Part shown: positions 17,487 through 26,523 of the stretch, one piece after another | How positions within the stretch are numbered: position 1 is the stretch's first letter | How the letters are laid out: every line of letters starts with the position of its first letter | Source: CAISCU01 sp051861545 | GTDB lineage: Bacteria > Bacteroidota > Bacteroidia > UKL13-3 | Assembly (NCBI GenBank): GCA_051861545.1 | Contig: JBIMKP010000014.1 | Span: 1 to 64,000 of the forward strand | Length of the DNA: 64,000 bases | Direction of reading: 5' to 3' | Program-made: the position numbers and the translations under genes | Notes under the pieces: generated by a model | Told to the model about the DNA's origin: nothing | The model's database searches: none | Seen by the model: only the letters and a program-made list of their open reading frames with translations

Positions 17487-18557
17487 TTACTTGGATTTAA
17501 ATGTGTCGCTACAACCTCTTAACTCGGCTTTTTTTGCTCTACCAATAATTTTAAAGTATTTCCCTTGCCATCCATTTGAAGCATCATCCTCTCCCATCAA
17601 TACTCCTATATCCTCCGTAAGTAAAGAATGCCCTGGATAACTTAATGGTAATGCACTAATTACTTGAATTAACCCCTCTTTTCCCTTTTCTTGTACAGAA
17701 AAGTCTTTTGGATTTCTAATAATTACATCGGCAAAGTTTGGACAATGCAAATAACCGTCACTATTTTCTAAAAATACAGATCCAACTTGTTCAACCATAC
17801 CATAAAAATTATAAATGTGTTGTAGATTGAACTTATCTTTAAGATTCTTTCTAAATGTTGAATTATCAACCGCAATATCAATTAATTTCTTCCAACCTCC
17901 GCTATGTATGAGTATGGCTTGGCTTAAATCGTATTTGTTCTTTAATGGTGAGTTTAAGAAATATTGCCAAACCATAAAAGTAAATCCAAAAATTAAAATT
18001 GGTTTACCTGAGTATTTTTCTAAAAATCTGGAAAGTTCTTCTTCATCTGGCTCAAAATTTTCATTTAAAACATAGGTATGGTCTTTTCCGAAAACTGAAA
18101 GTCCTAAAATACCAGCACCTCTTGCAGAAAAGGATGATTTATTAGAAAAAATTGATTTAGAATCAATAATTAACATTGGTAATCTAGCAGTGCCTACAAC
18201 ATGTGAAATAATTTTTGATAAAGCTAAAGTTTGAAGTTTTGCAGTTTCTTTGTCCAAAAATATTTTACTTACTTGCTGACCAGTTGTTCCACTAGATGTT
18301 AAAATTTTGAAAATATTTTCATCTGAAATACTTTTAATTTGGTGATTTTTAAAAGCTGAAACTGGCAAAAATGGCAAATCCTCTAAGGAATTAATCGATT
18401 TATTTTTATCAAATATTTTTTCAATTATAACTGAATAGTCATTTGAATTACTTAAATGATAATTATTTAAATTTGAAAGTAGCTTTGTTAATATAGGTTG
18501 CTTCTCGAAAGCAGATAAACTATACTGCTTTGTTTCAATTAAGTTATTTAATGCCAT
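17487..18557 (-). CDS. LuxE-family acyl-protein synthetase, module B
   Basis: 356-residue member of the LuxE family, which adenylates a carboxylic acid and passes it to a cysteine or carrier. It has the ATP-binding TSSGTTG motif at 87-93 and the LLTEDIG segment near 315. It overlaps the upstream AMP-ligase gene by 14 bases and is followed by the LuxC-like reductase, its usual partner. The two activating enzymes side by side could use different acids, or one may load the ACP and the other the reductase. Confidence 0.87.
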   Translation of the reverse strand: MALNNLIETKQYSLSAFEKQPILTKLLSNLNNYHLSNSNDYSVIIEKIFDKNKSINSLEDLPFLPVSAFKNHQIKSISDENIFKILTSSGTTGQQVSKIFLDKETAKLQTLALSKIISHVVGTARLPMLIIDSKSIFSNKSSFSARGAGILGLSVFGKDHTYVLNENFEPDEEELSRFLEKYSGKPILIFGFTFMVWQYFLNSPLKNKYDLSQAILIHSGGWKKLIDIAVDNSTFRKNLKDKFNLQHIYNFYGMVEQVGSVFLENSDGYLHCPNFADVIIRNPKDFSVQEKGKEGLIQVISALPLSYPGHSLLTEDIGVLMGEDDASNGWQGKYFKIIGRAKKAELRGCSDTFKSK

Positions 18558-19917
18558 ATAATTTAGTAAGTTCTATATAATTGATTTTACCATTATTGGT
18601 TAATGGATATTCATTTATATGAATTGATTTGATTGCAGAAATATGAATTTTTATTTCTGTTGATACAAATTGAGATATTTCTTTTAAATCAATATTACTA
18701 TCAGTAGTAAATATAATTAAAGTTTTATCATTTAATCCAATACATTTTACTATTAAATTTAGATGTTTAGCAATAATGCTTTCCACTTCATCTAAATTAA
18801 TTCTATTTCCAAAAAGTTTAGTAAATCTTTTTAACCTTCCTGTAATATAATAATATCCATCTTTATCAACTTTTGCTAAGTCTCCGGTTCTAAGTATTTG
18901 TTGTTGAAAATAGTCTACTAAATCTGAAGGTTTTTCAACATATCCTCCAAATACATTTTCACCATTGTAACATAGCTCATTTGTTGTTTCATCAATAATA
19001 AATTCCCCATTAGGTATTGGTTGACCTATTGAACCAATTTTCTCAAAAACTTTAGAAGGTTCCAAATACGACATTCTGGCTGTAGCCTCAGTCTGGCCAT
19101 ACATCATAAAAAAATGGATACGATTACTTAATGCATATTCACCATATTTTAAAGCAAGATTTTCTTGTAATTTACCGCCAGCTTGGGTAAAGTATTTTAG
19201 GGTTGGATAGATTTTTTTTGTAAATCCAATTCTATCTAACATTTCATAAATAAAAGGAACACCCGCAAAACTTGTATAGCCTAACTTCTCAAAACTATCC
19301 CAGAATTTTTTTTTCAATAAATCATCATTTGTGCAAACTATGCGTCCACCTTTTAAACTATTCGATGTTAAAATTGAAAGACCATAAGAGTAAAATATTG
19401 GTAAATTTAATGGTGTTACATCAAATTCATCAATTGGAAGATATTTTGTAATAGAGGTTGCATTTGAAATTAAATTCTCTTCTGATAATTTTACAAATTT
19501 TGGAGATCCTGTCGTTCCTGATGTACTAATAAGTAGTTTTATTTTTATATTAATTTCAATATTACTATCGGAAAAAGCTTTAAAATAACTCATTTTATTG
19601 TTTCCTAGATTCTCATATCCTTCAATTTCATTTCTTAAAAAATCAAATATAAAATAGGGTTTATATAAACCTTCTAATTCATTCTTTAAGTTTTCATTTA
19701 GATTAGGCGGCACTAAAGCAATGCAATGATTACTTTTCATTAATGACCAAAATACTGAAATTGATTCAATTGAATTGTCTAAATATGCAAAAATAAGTTT
19801 TTTTTCAGTATTACTAAAATTCACCAAAATCAAATCTCTTAGTAAAAATTCTTTCTCAGTTTTTACATCAATAAATTTAAGATTATGGTTATTCGAAGCT
19901 AAATCAAATAAAGTCAT
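18544..19917 (-). CDS. AMP-binding acyl-CoA/acyl-ACP ligase, module B
   Basis: 457-residue ANL-superfamily ligase. The nucleotide motif is STSGTTGSPK (131-140), with YGQTEAT and TGDLAKVD further on, and NNGKINYIE near the end carrying the likely catalytic lysine. It is shorter at the N-terminus than typical acyl-CoA ligases and than the DltA-like enzyme at 10867. It lies between a FabG-like SDR gene and the LuxE-like gene, so it probably activates an acid for the ACP at 20664. Substrate unknown. Confidence 0.86.
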   Translation of the reverse strand: MTLFDLASNNHNLKFIDVKTEKEFLLRDLILVNFSNTEKKLIFAYLDNSIESISVFWSLMKSNHCIALVPPNLNENLKNELEGLYKPYFIFDFLRNEIEGYENLGNNKMSYFKAFSDSNIEINIKIKLLISTSGTTGSPKFVKLSEENLISNATSITKYLPIDEFDVTPLNLPIFYSYGLSILTSNSLKGGRIVCTNDDLLKKKFWDSFEKLGYTSFAGVPFIYEMLDRIGFTKKIYPTLKYFTQAGGKLQENLALKYGEYALSNRIHFFMMYGQTEATARMSYLEPSKVFEKIGSIGQPIPNGEFIIDETTNELCYNGENVFGGYVEKPSDLVDYFQQQILRTGDLAKVDKDGYYYITGRLKRFTKLFGNRINLDEVESIIAKHLNLIVKCIGLNDKTLIIFTTDSNIDLKEISQFVSTEIKIHISAIKSIHINEYPLTNNGKINYIELTKLYGIK

Positions 19918-19922
19918 ATATT

Positions 19923-20660
19923 TTATATTACCATACCTCCATCTACACCAATTATCTGGCCTGTCACGTAAGTAGAAAGATTAGAAGCTAAAAACAACGC
20001 TACTTTAGCTACATCTTCTGGCTGTCCCAATCTCTTCATCCCAATTGCATTCAAATTTTTCTCGTAAAATTTGGGATCCATATTTTTTGTCATGTCCGTA
20101 TCAATAAAGCCTGGTGCTATTGCATTTACTCTAATATTCAAAGGTGCTAACTCTTTGCTCAATGATTTTGTAAAACCAATAATTGCTGATTTACTTGAGC
20201 CATAAATTGTTTGACCTAAATTACCATTTGTTCCAATTATGGAACTTAAATTAATAATAGAACCTCCTCTTTTTCGAATAAATGATTTCAAAGCCATTTG
20301 AGTTGGATTGATAGTTCCAATTACGTTCGTATTGTAAATCTCAGATATTATTTCAGGTTTTACCATTTGCAACGTTGAATCTTTCATAATTCCTGCATTA
20401 TTAACCAAAATATCAATATAAATTTTATCCGCCATCAAGCTGTCAAAAACTGCTTTAATTGACATAATACTTGTTACATCCATATGAAAAGTCAAATGAC
20501 CTTCAGGATGACTTGACAAACTTGTTGCCAATTGTTGCAAAGCATTTGTATCTCTACCAGTTAATATAACTCTAGCACCATTCGCTGCAAATAATTCAGC
20601 AATTGCTTTTCCAATTCCTTTAGAAGCTCCAGTTATAAGAGCAATTTTATTATTTAACAT
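19923..20660 (-). CDS. FabG-like 3-oxoacyl-ACP reductase, module B
   Basis: Classical SDR of 245 residues, the most FabG-like in the window. It has TGASKGIG (10-17), NNAGIMKD, a catalytic Ser in NLSSIIG and YGSSK, then the ELAPLNIRVNAIAPGFIDTD stretch that is typical of FabG, and the C-terminal VTGQIIGVDGG. It lies three bases after the ACP gene and five before the ligase gene. It would reduce a 3-keto acyl group on that ACP. The housekeeping fabG would normally sit with fabD and acpP, which are absent here. Confidence 0.9.
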   Translation of the reverse strand: MLNNKIALITGASKGIGKAIAELFAANGARVILTGRDTNALQQLATSLSSHPEGHLTFHMDVTSIMSIKAVFDSLMADKIYIDILVNNAGIMKDSTLQMVKPEIISEIYNTNVIGTINPTQMALKSFIRKRGGSIINLSSIIGTNGNLGQTIYGSSKSAIIGFTKSLSKELAPLNIRVNAIAPGFIDTDMTKNMDPKFYEKNLNAIGMKRLGQPEDVAKVALFLASNLSTYVTGQIIGVDGGMVI

Positions 20661-20663
20661 AAT

Positions 20664-20903
20664 CTAAAATTGAACTCCAAGCTTTGCTAAGATTTCTTGT
20701 GCTTTTTCAACAGAACTCATGTCAATAACATCTTCAGTATCTATAGACACATCAAAATCCTCTTCTAATTGACTTATCAATATCATATGAGAAATAGAAT
20801 CCCATTCGGGAATACTTTGGTATGCCAAATCATCTTGAATTTGAGATATTTCAATATTTAGAGCATTCGCAAAGCTTTGATAAAGTTTATTTTTGTTTTC
20901 CAT
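20664..20903 (-). CDS. Acyl carrier protein, module B
   Basis: A 79-residue carrier protein with phosphopantetheine Ser36 in EWDSISHMILI. It is the first gene of module B and is preceded by a 133-base spacer, the second-longest gap without a pseudogene inside the operon, so an internal promoter is possible, although no good TAnnTTTG match was seen there. The E-W-D-S-I-S-H motif is common in small ACPs of O-antigen and capsule loci that carry LuxE-type enzymes. Confidence 0.9.
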   Translation of the reverse strand: MENKNKLYQSFANALNIEISQIQDDLAYQSIPEWDSISHMILISQLEEDFDVSIDTEDVIDMSSVEKAQEILAKLGVQF

Positions 20904-21036
20904 ATTTTAAAAAATTTCTATTGGGATGGTTTTGAATGAAATAATCATTAATTAAATAATTCAAATTCTTATAAAATTAACAATAAAACACAAATTATTA
21001 AGTTAAAAAATTAGTTTAAGAAAATATTCGTCTATC

Positions 21037-22164
21037 TTAAAACAGATATTTTGAGGACTCAGTATAACTAAACCTTTTAGATGTATTATAGGAATTCAAT
21101 GAAATCTCCATTGACTTTTCCCTATTCTCATATAAATAAATTATATAATCAATAATTCTAAGTATATCATCGCCATTTTCATATGCACCAATTTCATATT
21201 TATTAATGAGAGATTCCAATTCAGAGCCTTCATTACCTATTCCTAAAATGGGAGCACCAACAGCCATATAATTAAAGGTTTTACTCGGCAAACTTACGAA
21301 TGTTGACTCTGTCTCAATTGCAACAATAGCAATATCTGCAGATGCTAAAGAAAATGGCAATATATCTGCGCTCTGCCAAGTTAAAAAAACTACATTACTT
21401 AAGTCTTTGCTTTTTGACATCTCTTGAAGCTTACTCTTTTTGGCACCTTCTCCAATAAACAAAAACAATATATCTTCAATATTTTGAGTTCTTTCTGCAA
21501 CGTCAATTAAAATTTCCAATTTATGCCCTAAACCTAAATTACCAGAATACAATACTACAAACTTATTTTCAATTGAGTGATTCTTTAGAAAAATATTTTG
21601 AGATTTTGGTATAGGTTTAAAATTTTCAGAGGCTGGCCAAATTGAAATTGCATGAATTTTATCAGCATGAACATACTCTAAAAGTTGTTTTTTCATTCCT
21701 TCACTTATTGTTATGATTTTCAACGCTTTATTAAATAATTTACGATTTAAATATGCCCAAAATTTATAAACAATTGAATTTTCTTTTATACCAATTAATT
21801 TCAAAGAATTAGGATAGGTATCAAAAACTACTATGCCAAATGGGTTAGAGAAAAAAAGACTAGCAAAATAGGACATAGGTGGATTTGTATAATATAAAAT
21901 TGTATATCCTCTATATTTCCAAACTAATAAAAAACAAATATGCATGAAACAAATACCCCAAGTCCATAAACGCTTAAAAATAGTCGACCTATCGTAAGTT
22001 ATCGTTTTTTGAATTTTAATATTCGGATGAAAATTACGTTCCGTAATTTTATTCATTCCAAACATCATTACGACCTCATCATATTTTGATATAAATGAAT
22101 TGGCCACATCGATAGTTAAGTATCCACTATTTTGATTTATAATCAAAATCTTTTTATTGTTCAT
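21037..22164 (-). CDS. Glycosyltransferase family 4 (GT-B fold)
   Basis: 375-residue cytoplasmic or membrane-edge glycosyltransferase. The C-terminal domain has the SGNLGLGHKLEILID segment (about 211-225), FIGEGAKKSKL and the E-x7-E-like region around LPSKTFNYMAVGAPILGIG. A hydrophobic stretch near 77-95 may tether it to the membrane, as in WbuB-type fucosamine transferases. It is one of five GT4-type genes in the locus. The N-terminus (NSGYLTIDVANSFI) resembles transferases acting early in the repeat. Donor sugar unknown. Its start overlaps the next upstream gene by 11 bases. Confidence 0.88.
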   Translation of the reverse strand: MNNKKILIINQNSGYLTIDVANSFISKYDEVVMMFGMNKITERNFHPNIKIQKTITYDRSTIFKRLWTWGICFMHICFLLVWKYRGYTILYYTNPPMSYFASLFFSNPFGIVVFDTYPNSLKLIGIKENSIVYKFWAYLNRKLFNKALKIITISEGMKKQLLEYVHADKIHAISIWPASENFKPIPKSQNIFLKNHSIENKFVVLYSGNLGLGHKLEILIDVAERTQNIEDILFLFIGEGAKKSKLQEMSKSKDLSNVVFLTWQSADILPFSLASADIAIVAIETESTFVSLPSKTFNYMAVGAPILGIGNEGSELESLINKYEIGAYENGDDILRIIDYIIYLYENREKSMEISLNSYNTSKRFSYTESSKYLF

Positions 22165-23293
22165 TTTGTCGTATTATTTCACCTAATTGTTTAGTTGACA
22201 AAAATTCTATTTCGGGCCACTTACTAATCATTTTTTTTAATAAAAGCCTTAAGGATTTTATACCCATTTCTCTGTTTTCTGGTTCAATATTTCCAATATA
22301 ATTAACTCGATGGCTTGAAATTATAGCTGGTTTATGCCAAAAGAAGGCAACTTCCATTTCCTTTAAACAAGAATCAACCCAACTGGAAATATGATTATGT
22401 TCGCCAAAACAAACTGGCTCAAAAAAACAATTTCTAGTAATTATTAGCTGATTATGAATATTTTTTTTTCCAATAAAGTTCCATTCATTCTTAAATTTAC
22501 CATTACCTATTGGATATATTCTTTTTTTTGACCTAGTTAAATATTTTACACCAATTCCACTTAATGTAGATTCAAGTTCTTTTGGTTCTTCTGCATTTGG
22601 AGCAATAAAACAATTGGGTTGATGACCCAAGTACCTAAAAAACAAATTACCAGCTTCCTTAATTTGCAAATGTAATTCCTTAACTTCTTCAATACTTTCT
22701 GGAAACAATGCGCCTAGATAATTTGGATATTTTTCATTATTAAATTTTGAAGCTCCTAATGATTTAAGTTCAAGTGAATATCTTAGACCTTCTTTTCCAC
22801 TATGTGATTGCAGAATTTTTAAATATCTGCGGACATTTATATGTTCACGTCCATGTAATTCAGGAAAAAAAATATTTTCATTAAAGCCTGTTTTCCACAA
22901 ATTAATAACTTGATCATGGTTAGGGTATTCCTTTAAAGTTTCTTCCAAAGGTTGAAAATAATAATTTTGAAAATCATTTTCAAGTATTTTAGCAAAATCT
23001 GGATTTCCCATTATACACATTGGAGTAAAAACAGGAGAATTGCCTTTGAAATCTTTAAATTCTTTTAAAGTAGAAAAAAGAATATTTAAATCTTCGTTAG
23101 ACTCCAAACTATCAAAAGAATTGTAATGATTTGAATCAACATTTAATCCATAATTTCTAAGTTTTAAGAACGCCTCCTTGTCATATGTCCTAACACTTCC
23201 CCAATCATCTGACTCAATTACTACAAATTTTCTTTTTGTATTCCATCCTGGAATATTGGAAATATTTCTTTTAAAATCTTTTATTAAACTCAT
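22154..23293 (-). CDS. Polysaccharide (de)acetylase-like protein, copy 1
   Basis: 379-residue protein of a NodB-like family seen in Bacteroidetes polysaccharide loci. Metal-binding candidates are the ESDDWGS motif (27-33), HGREHINVRR and a C-terminal SSHRVNYIG. No signal peptide is visible, so it probably acts in the cytoplasm on lipid-linked or nucleotide-linked sugar. It is a clear paralogue of the gene at 30592 (RNI-x2-IPGW-x-TKRK near the start and the same three motifs). Whether it hydrolyses acetyl or another amide cannot be told. It overlaps the next GT gene by one base. Confidence 0.75.
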   Translation of the reverse strand: MSLIKDFKRNISNIPGWNTKRKFVVIESDDWGSVRTYDKEAFLKLRNYGLNVDSNHYNSFDSLESNEDLNILFSTLKEFKDFKGNSPVFTPMCIMGNPDFAKILENDFQNYYFQPLEETLKEYPNHDQVINLWKTGFNENIFFPELHGREHINVRRYLKILQSHSGKEGLRYSLELKSLGASKFNNEKYPNYLGALFPESIEEVKELHLQIKEAGNLFFRYLGHQPNCFIAPNAEEPKELESTLSGIGVKYLTRSKKRIYPIGNGKFKNEWNFIGKKNIHNQLIITRNCFFEPVCFGEHNHISSWVDSCLKEMEVAFFWHKPAIISSHRVNYIGNIEPENREMGIKSLRLLLKKMISKWPEIEFLSTKQLGEIIRQNEQ

Positions 23294-24498
23294 TATTTAA
23301 TCAAACCTTTGAAAATGTTTAAATAGTCTACAAAACGGGTCTCGTCATTATATAATAGCTCTGCTCTTTTTCTACAATTCTCAGAAAGTATTTCCATATC
23401 TCTTTTGCTTATTTCTTCAATTGCCTCTAAAAGCCCTTTCACGTTACCTTTTTCAACTACAATTCCTGTAGTTTCATCAATAGATTCTGGACTTCCTCCA
23501 GTATTATATGTTATGACAGGTGTTCCGCAAGCTAAAGATTCTAAATTTGTCGTAGGGAAATTATCTTGAGAAGTTGGATTTATAAAAATGTCTGAAATTG
23601 AATACCATTGTACAAGCTCTTGAATATTTTCAGTTCTTTTTATACCAATTATATTTGAGGGTAAATTTTTTATTTCCTTATCATTAAGCCCAAGGAGTAC
23701 AATTTGATAAGTCGAATTATCTATAATTTTATTTAATTCCAGAAAATCATGGTAACCTTTTCTGTTGGACCAAATACTTGCACAACCTAATAAAATTCTC
23801 TTATTTTCAACTCCAAATCTTTCCTTCAATTTAGAAGGTACATTTCGAAATAATTTTAAATTGATTGCGGATGGTGTAATATGAACTTTATAACTATTTA
23901 AAAACGATTTTTTCACCAAATCACTAAGCCAAATTGAATGCGTTACAATCTCAAGATTTGGCAAATTTAAAAATAAGTGTTTTTTGTTTTTAAAGTTTTC
24001 AAATGAATTATCAACCCAAGAACTTGGATAGTTTTTGTGCTTGGGGCATTTATTACAATGTGAAATCCATTTTTCACAATTAATATCATCAAAATAAGTG
24101 CAATGCCCAGTAAAAGCCCAACAATCGAATAAAGTCCAAAGTATTGGAATTTTAGATTCCGCTAGAAATTGGAAAAGCACCTCAATGTTAAGATAATAAC
24201 CATGAAGGTTATGTAAACCTATAACATCTGGTTTAATTTGTTCAATCTTCTTAATAAGTGACTTTGTTGCAACTAATGAACCAAATCCATGTTTATCAGT
24301 CAATAAAGTCTTTATGCCATGATTATAAACATCAAAATCGGTACCAATTTTAATCAATTCTGATGAACTTGTACCATTTCCTCTTCCATACGCAATATAA
24401 CTTTCATGGCCATTTTTCCTTAGAATATTGCCAATATCTTCGGCAATACGCCCTGTACTGCCAGAATTAACGCCTGCATTTATTTGTAAAACTCTCAA
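23293..24498 (-). CDS. Glycosyltransferase family 4, WcaC/WcaL-like
   Basis: 401-residue GT-B transferase. The N-terminus RVLQINAGVNSGSTGRIAED and the LHNLHGYYLN stretch match colanic acid-type GT4 enzymes. An unusual cysteine-rich insert, C-W-AFTGHCTYFDD-x2-C-x5-C-x2-C (about 127-151), may bind a metal; it is also known in this subfamily. The C-terminal donor site has NPTSQDNFPTTNLESLACG with the E-x7-E spacing. It overlaps the neighbouring genes on both sides by 1 and 4 bases. Donor sugar unknown. Confidence 0.9.
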   Translation of the reverse strand: MRVLQINAGVNSGSTGRIAEDIGNILRKNGHESYIAYGRGNGTSSSELIKIGTDFDVYNHGIKTLLTDKHGFGSLVATKSLIKKIEQIKPDVIGLHNLHGYYLNIEVLFQFLAESKIPILWTLFDCWAFTGHCTYFDDINCEKWISHCNKCPKHKNYPSSWVDNSFENFKNKKHLFLNLPNLEIVTHSIWLSDLVKKSFLNSYKVHITPSAINLKLFRNVPSKLKERFGVENKRILLGCASIWSNRKGYHDFLELNKIIDNSTYQIVLLGLNDKEIKNLPSNIIGIKRTENIQELVQWYSISDIFINPTSQDNFPTTNLESLACGTPVITYNTGGSPESIDETTGIVVEKGNVKGLLEAIEEISKRDMEILSENCRKRAELLYNDETRFVDYLNIFKGLIK

Positions 24499-25577
24499 TT
24501 ATTATAAAAAATAAAGTTGTAAAACTTGTTGGCTATTTCATTTGAACTAAATTTTGTTATACTAATTTTGGCATTCTCTCCAATTTTATTCCTTAAATCT
24601 TCATTATTCATTAACAATCTCAATTTTTCTTGAAATAATGTATAATCATGAATAGGTATTAAATATCCATTTTTACCATTTTCTATAAGTTCAGCAGGAC
24701 CGGCAATACAATCAAATGCAATTACTGGTAAACCAGCAGATTGTGCTTCTCCGATTACATTCGGAAATCCTTCAGAACTAGAAGTAAACGCAAAAATTTT
24801 ACTTTTTAAATAATAAGAATCAACATCACTTTGTTTTCCTGCCAAAATTACTTGATTTTCTGCATTTAGTTCTTTTACCAAAGCCCGCAATCTTGTCATG
24901 TTGTTTTGCTTTAGGGCATCATCACCAACTATAATCAATTTCCAATTTAAATTATTAATTTTTACAAATAATTTAATCAATTCATCATGGTGCTTTGTAT
25001 GTATTAGCCTTCCAACAGATAAAACAATATTCTCTTTAGAAGTATTTTGATTATTGTTGATTATTCTTATTGGATTGCCAATAACTTTAATGTTGTGATG
25101 GTTAAATTGGTTTAAATAAATGAATTTAGCAATTTCTGTTTGAGCTATAATACCAGTTGCTTTAGGATAAAGAATTTTACGCAAAAAATTATGAACTGTA
25201 CCTAGACTTTTATTTGGTTGACATCTATCTGAAACATAAATAGGATATGATTTACCAAGTAAAGAAATCAAAACAAAAGAATTCCAAAGCTCACCAAAAC
25301 TAAGTATCGTATTGGGTTTAATTAAATGAATTTCTTTTCGAATAAAAAGTAGTGTTTTAATTGAATTTAAAACCCTCTTATTATTATTAAATTCAAATTT
25401 TGGTATATGGATAGTGATGTTACTTGGTAAAGAATAAAAAATTTCTCGTTTTAACCCATAAAGAAGTAAATGAATTTCAACATCTTCTTTTTCAGAAAAA
25501 TGAAAGATTAATTGAGACATTACTCTTTCCATTCCTCCTGCATGAAGTGTGGGTATAATCAATGCAATTCTTTTCAA
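24495..25577 (-). CDS. Glycosyltransferase family 4, PglH/PglJ-like
   Basis: 360-residue GT-B transferase. It starts with ALIIPTLHAGGMERVMSQL, a signature of GT4 enzymes that add HexNAc, and the C-terminal donor site has FTSSSEGFPNVIGEAQSAG followed by GPAELIENGKNGYL. PglH and PglJ transfer GalNAc, so a HexNAc or uronic HexNAc donor such as UDP-GalNAcA (genes at 54442 and 55501) is a fair guess. It is followed by the upstream methyltransferase gene after four bases. Confidence 0.9.
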   Translation of the reverse strand: MKRIALIIPTLHAGGMERVMSQLIFHFSEKEDVEIHLLLYGLKREIFYSLPSNITIHIPKFEFNNNKRVLNSIKTLLFIRKEIHLIKPNTILSFGELWNSFVLISLLGKSYPIYVSDRCQPNKSLGTVHNFLRKILYPKATGIIAQTEIAKFIYLNQFNHHNIKVIGNPIRIINNNQNTSKENIVLSVGRLIHTKHHDELIKLFVKINNLNWKLIIVGDDALKQNNMTRLRALVKELNAENQVILAGKQSDVDSYYLKSKIFAFTSSSEGFPNVIGEAQSAGLPVIAFDCIAGPAELIENGKNGYLIPIHDYTLFQEKLRLLMNNEDLRNKIGENAKISITKFSSNEIANKFYNFIFYNN

Positions 25578-25581
25578 AAAA

Positions 25582-26523
25582 TTACTCCTTTACAGCTTGA
25601 ATTAAAGCACCTGAAGTTATTAAATCTTGGTCATTAAAACTGACCCCTTTTATACTTGGAAATACATTTTTATGCGTATTTTCTTTTAGCATTGGCAAAA
25701 TAAATTTGATTTTAAATCCTGCATTTTCAATCATTTTAATATGTGAAGAGAGTGGTAAACGATTCATTGGATATTTTCTACCCCTTGCAAGTAAAGCCCA
25801 TAATTTTTCGCCAATAAACCAATGTCCATTCCAATCTCTTGTCATTTCATGGGTTTCAAAGTCTATTTGATGAGATATTACACCTCCCTTTCTTAACCAT
25901 TTGTACATTTCTTTATATGCATATTCAATATCACTAACATGTTCCATTACTGCTTGCGAGAAAATCAAATCAATTCCCTGCAAATCAATACGCTTACTAT
26001 TCATCCAAGGAACAATATACTGAATTTCAACTAATTTATTTTGGTCATTTTTAAGTGCTTTTTCAATTTCAAGGAATTTTTCCTTATAATCATCACTTTT
26101 GAAATTTAAAATTTCTTTTGGAAAGTTGTAATTGGATAAAACTGGGGCAGTAAATCGCTGTCTATGTGTATTAGGTATATCTTCATTGTTTATGAAATAA
26201 TCCCTCAATTCTTCATTCATTGAACTATTCTTTGCAAAATTTGCATGCTCAATTACATCAAATGCATAGTACTTATTAGCACCAGAATAAAGGCCACAAA
26301 TACCAATCCCTAACGAATCACCAGGTCCAATTTCTGCAATTTTCTTAATTTCATTTACTGAATTAAATAATCCATTTCCAATTAAATAATTTAAATGTCT
26401 ATGCCATACACTATAGCAATATTCACTAGAAAAGGTTCCTCCAGAACCTGGCCTGTAAAAAAAATATTTAGGAAGCAAATAGCTTGCAATTCCTCTTAGG
26501 AATGGATAAAATTTAACATTCAT
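25582..26523 (-). CDS. SAM-dependent methyltransferase-like protein
   Basis: 313-residue class I methyltransferase-like protein. The SAM-binding motif I appears as IAEIGPGDSLGIG (about 62-74), with YYAFDV after it and DLIFSQAVMEHVSD as the post-I region; LRKGGVISHQIDF fits motif III. It could methylate a sugar hydroxyl, an amide or a carboxyl. It overlaps the ATP-grasp gene by four bases, so it belongs to the tailoring block with AsnB and CapA. No signal peptide is seen. Confidence 0.78.
   Translation of the reverse strand: MNVKFYPFLRGIASYLLPKYFFYRPGSGGTFSSEYCYSVWHRHLNYLIGNGLFNSVNEIKKIAEIGPGDSLGIGICGLYSGANKYYAFDVIEHANFAKNSSMNEELRDYFINNEDIPNTHRQRFTAPVLSNYNFPKEILNFKSDDYKEKFLEIEKALKNDQNKLVEIQYIVPWMNSKRIDLQGIDLIFSQAVMEHVSDIEYAYKEMYKWLRKGGVISHQIDFETHEMTRDWNGHWFIGEKLWALLARGRKYPMNRLPLSSHIKMIENAGFKIKFILPMLKENTHKNVFPSIKGVSFNDQDLITSGALIQAVKE

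Noticed and set aside
16236..18557. LuxC and LuxE as bioluminescence genes
   Set aside because: There is no luciferase (luxAB) or LuxD, and the setting is a polysaccharide operon.
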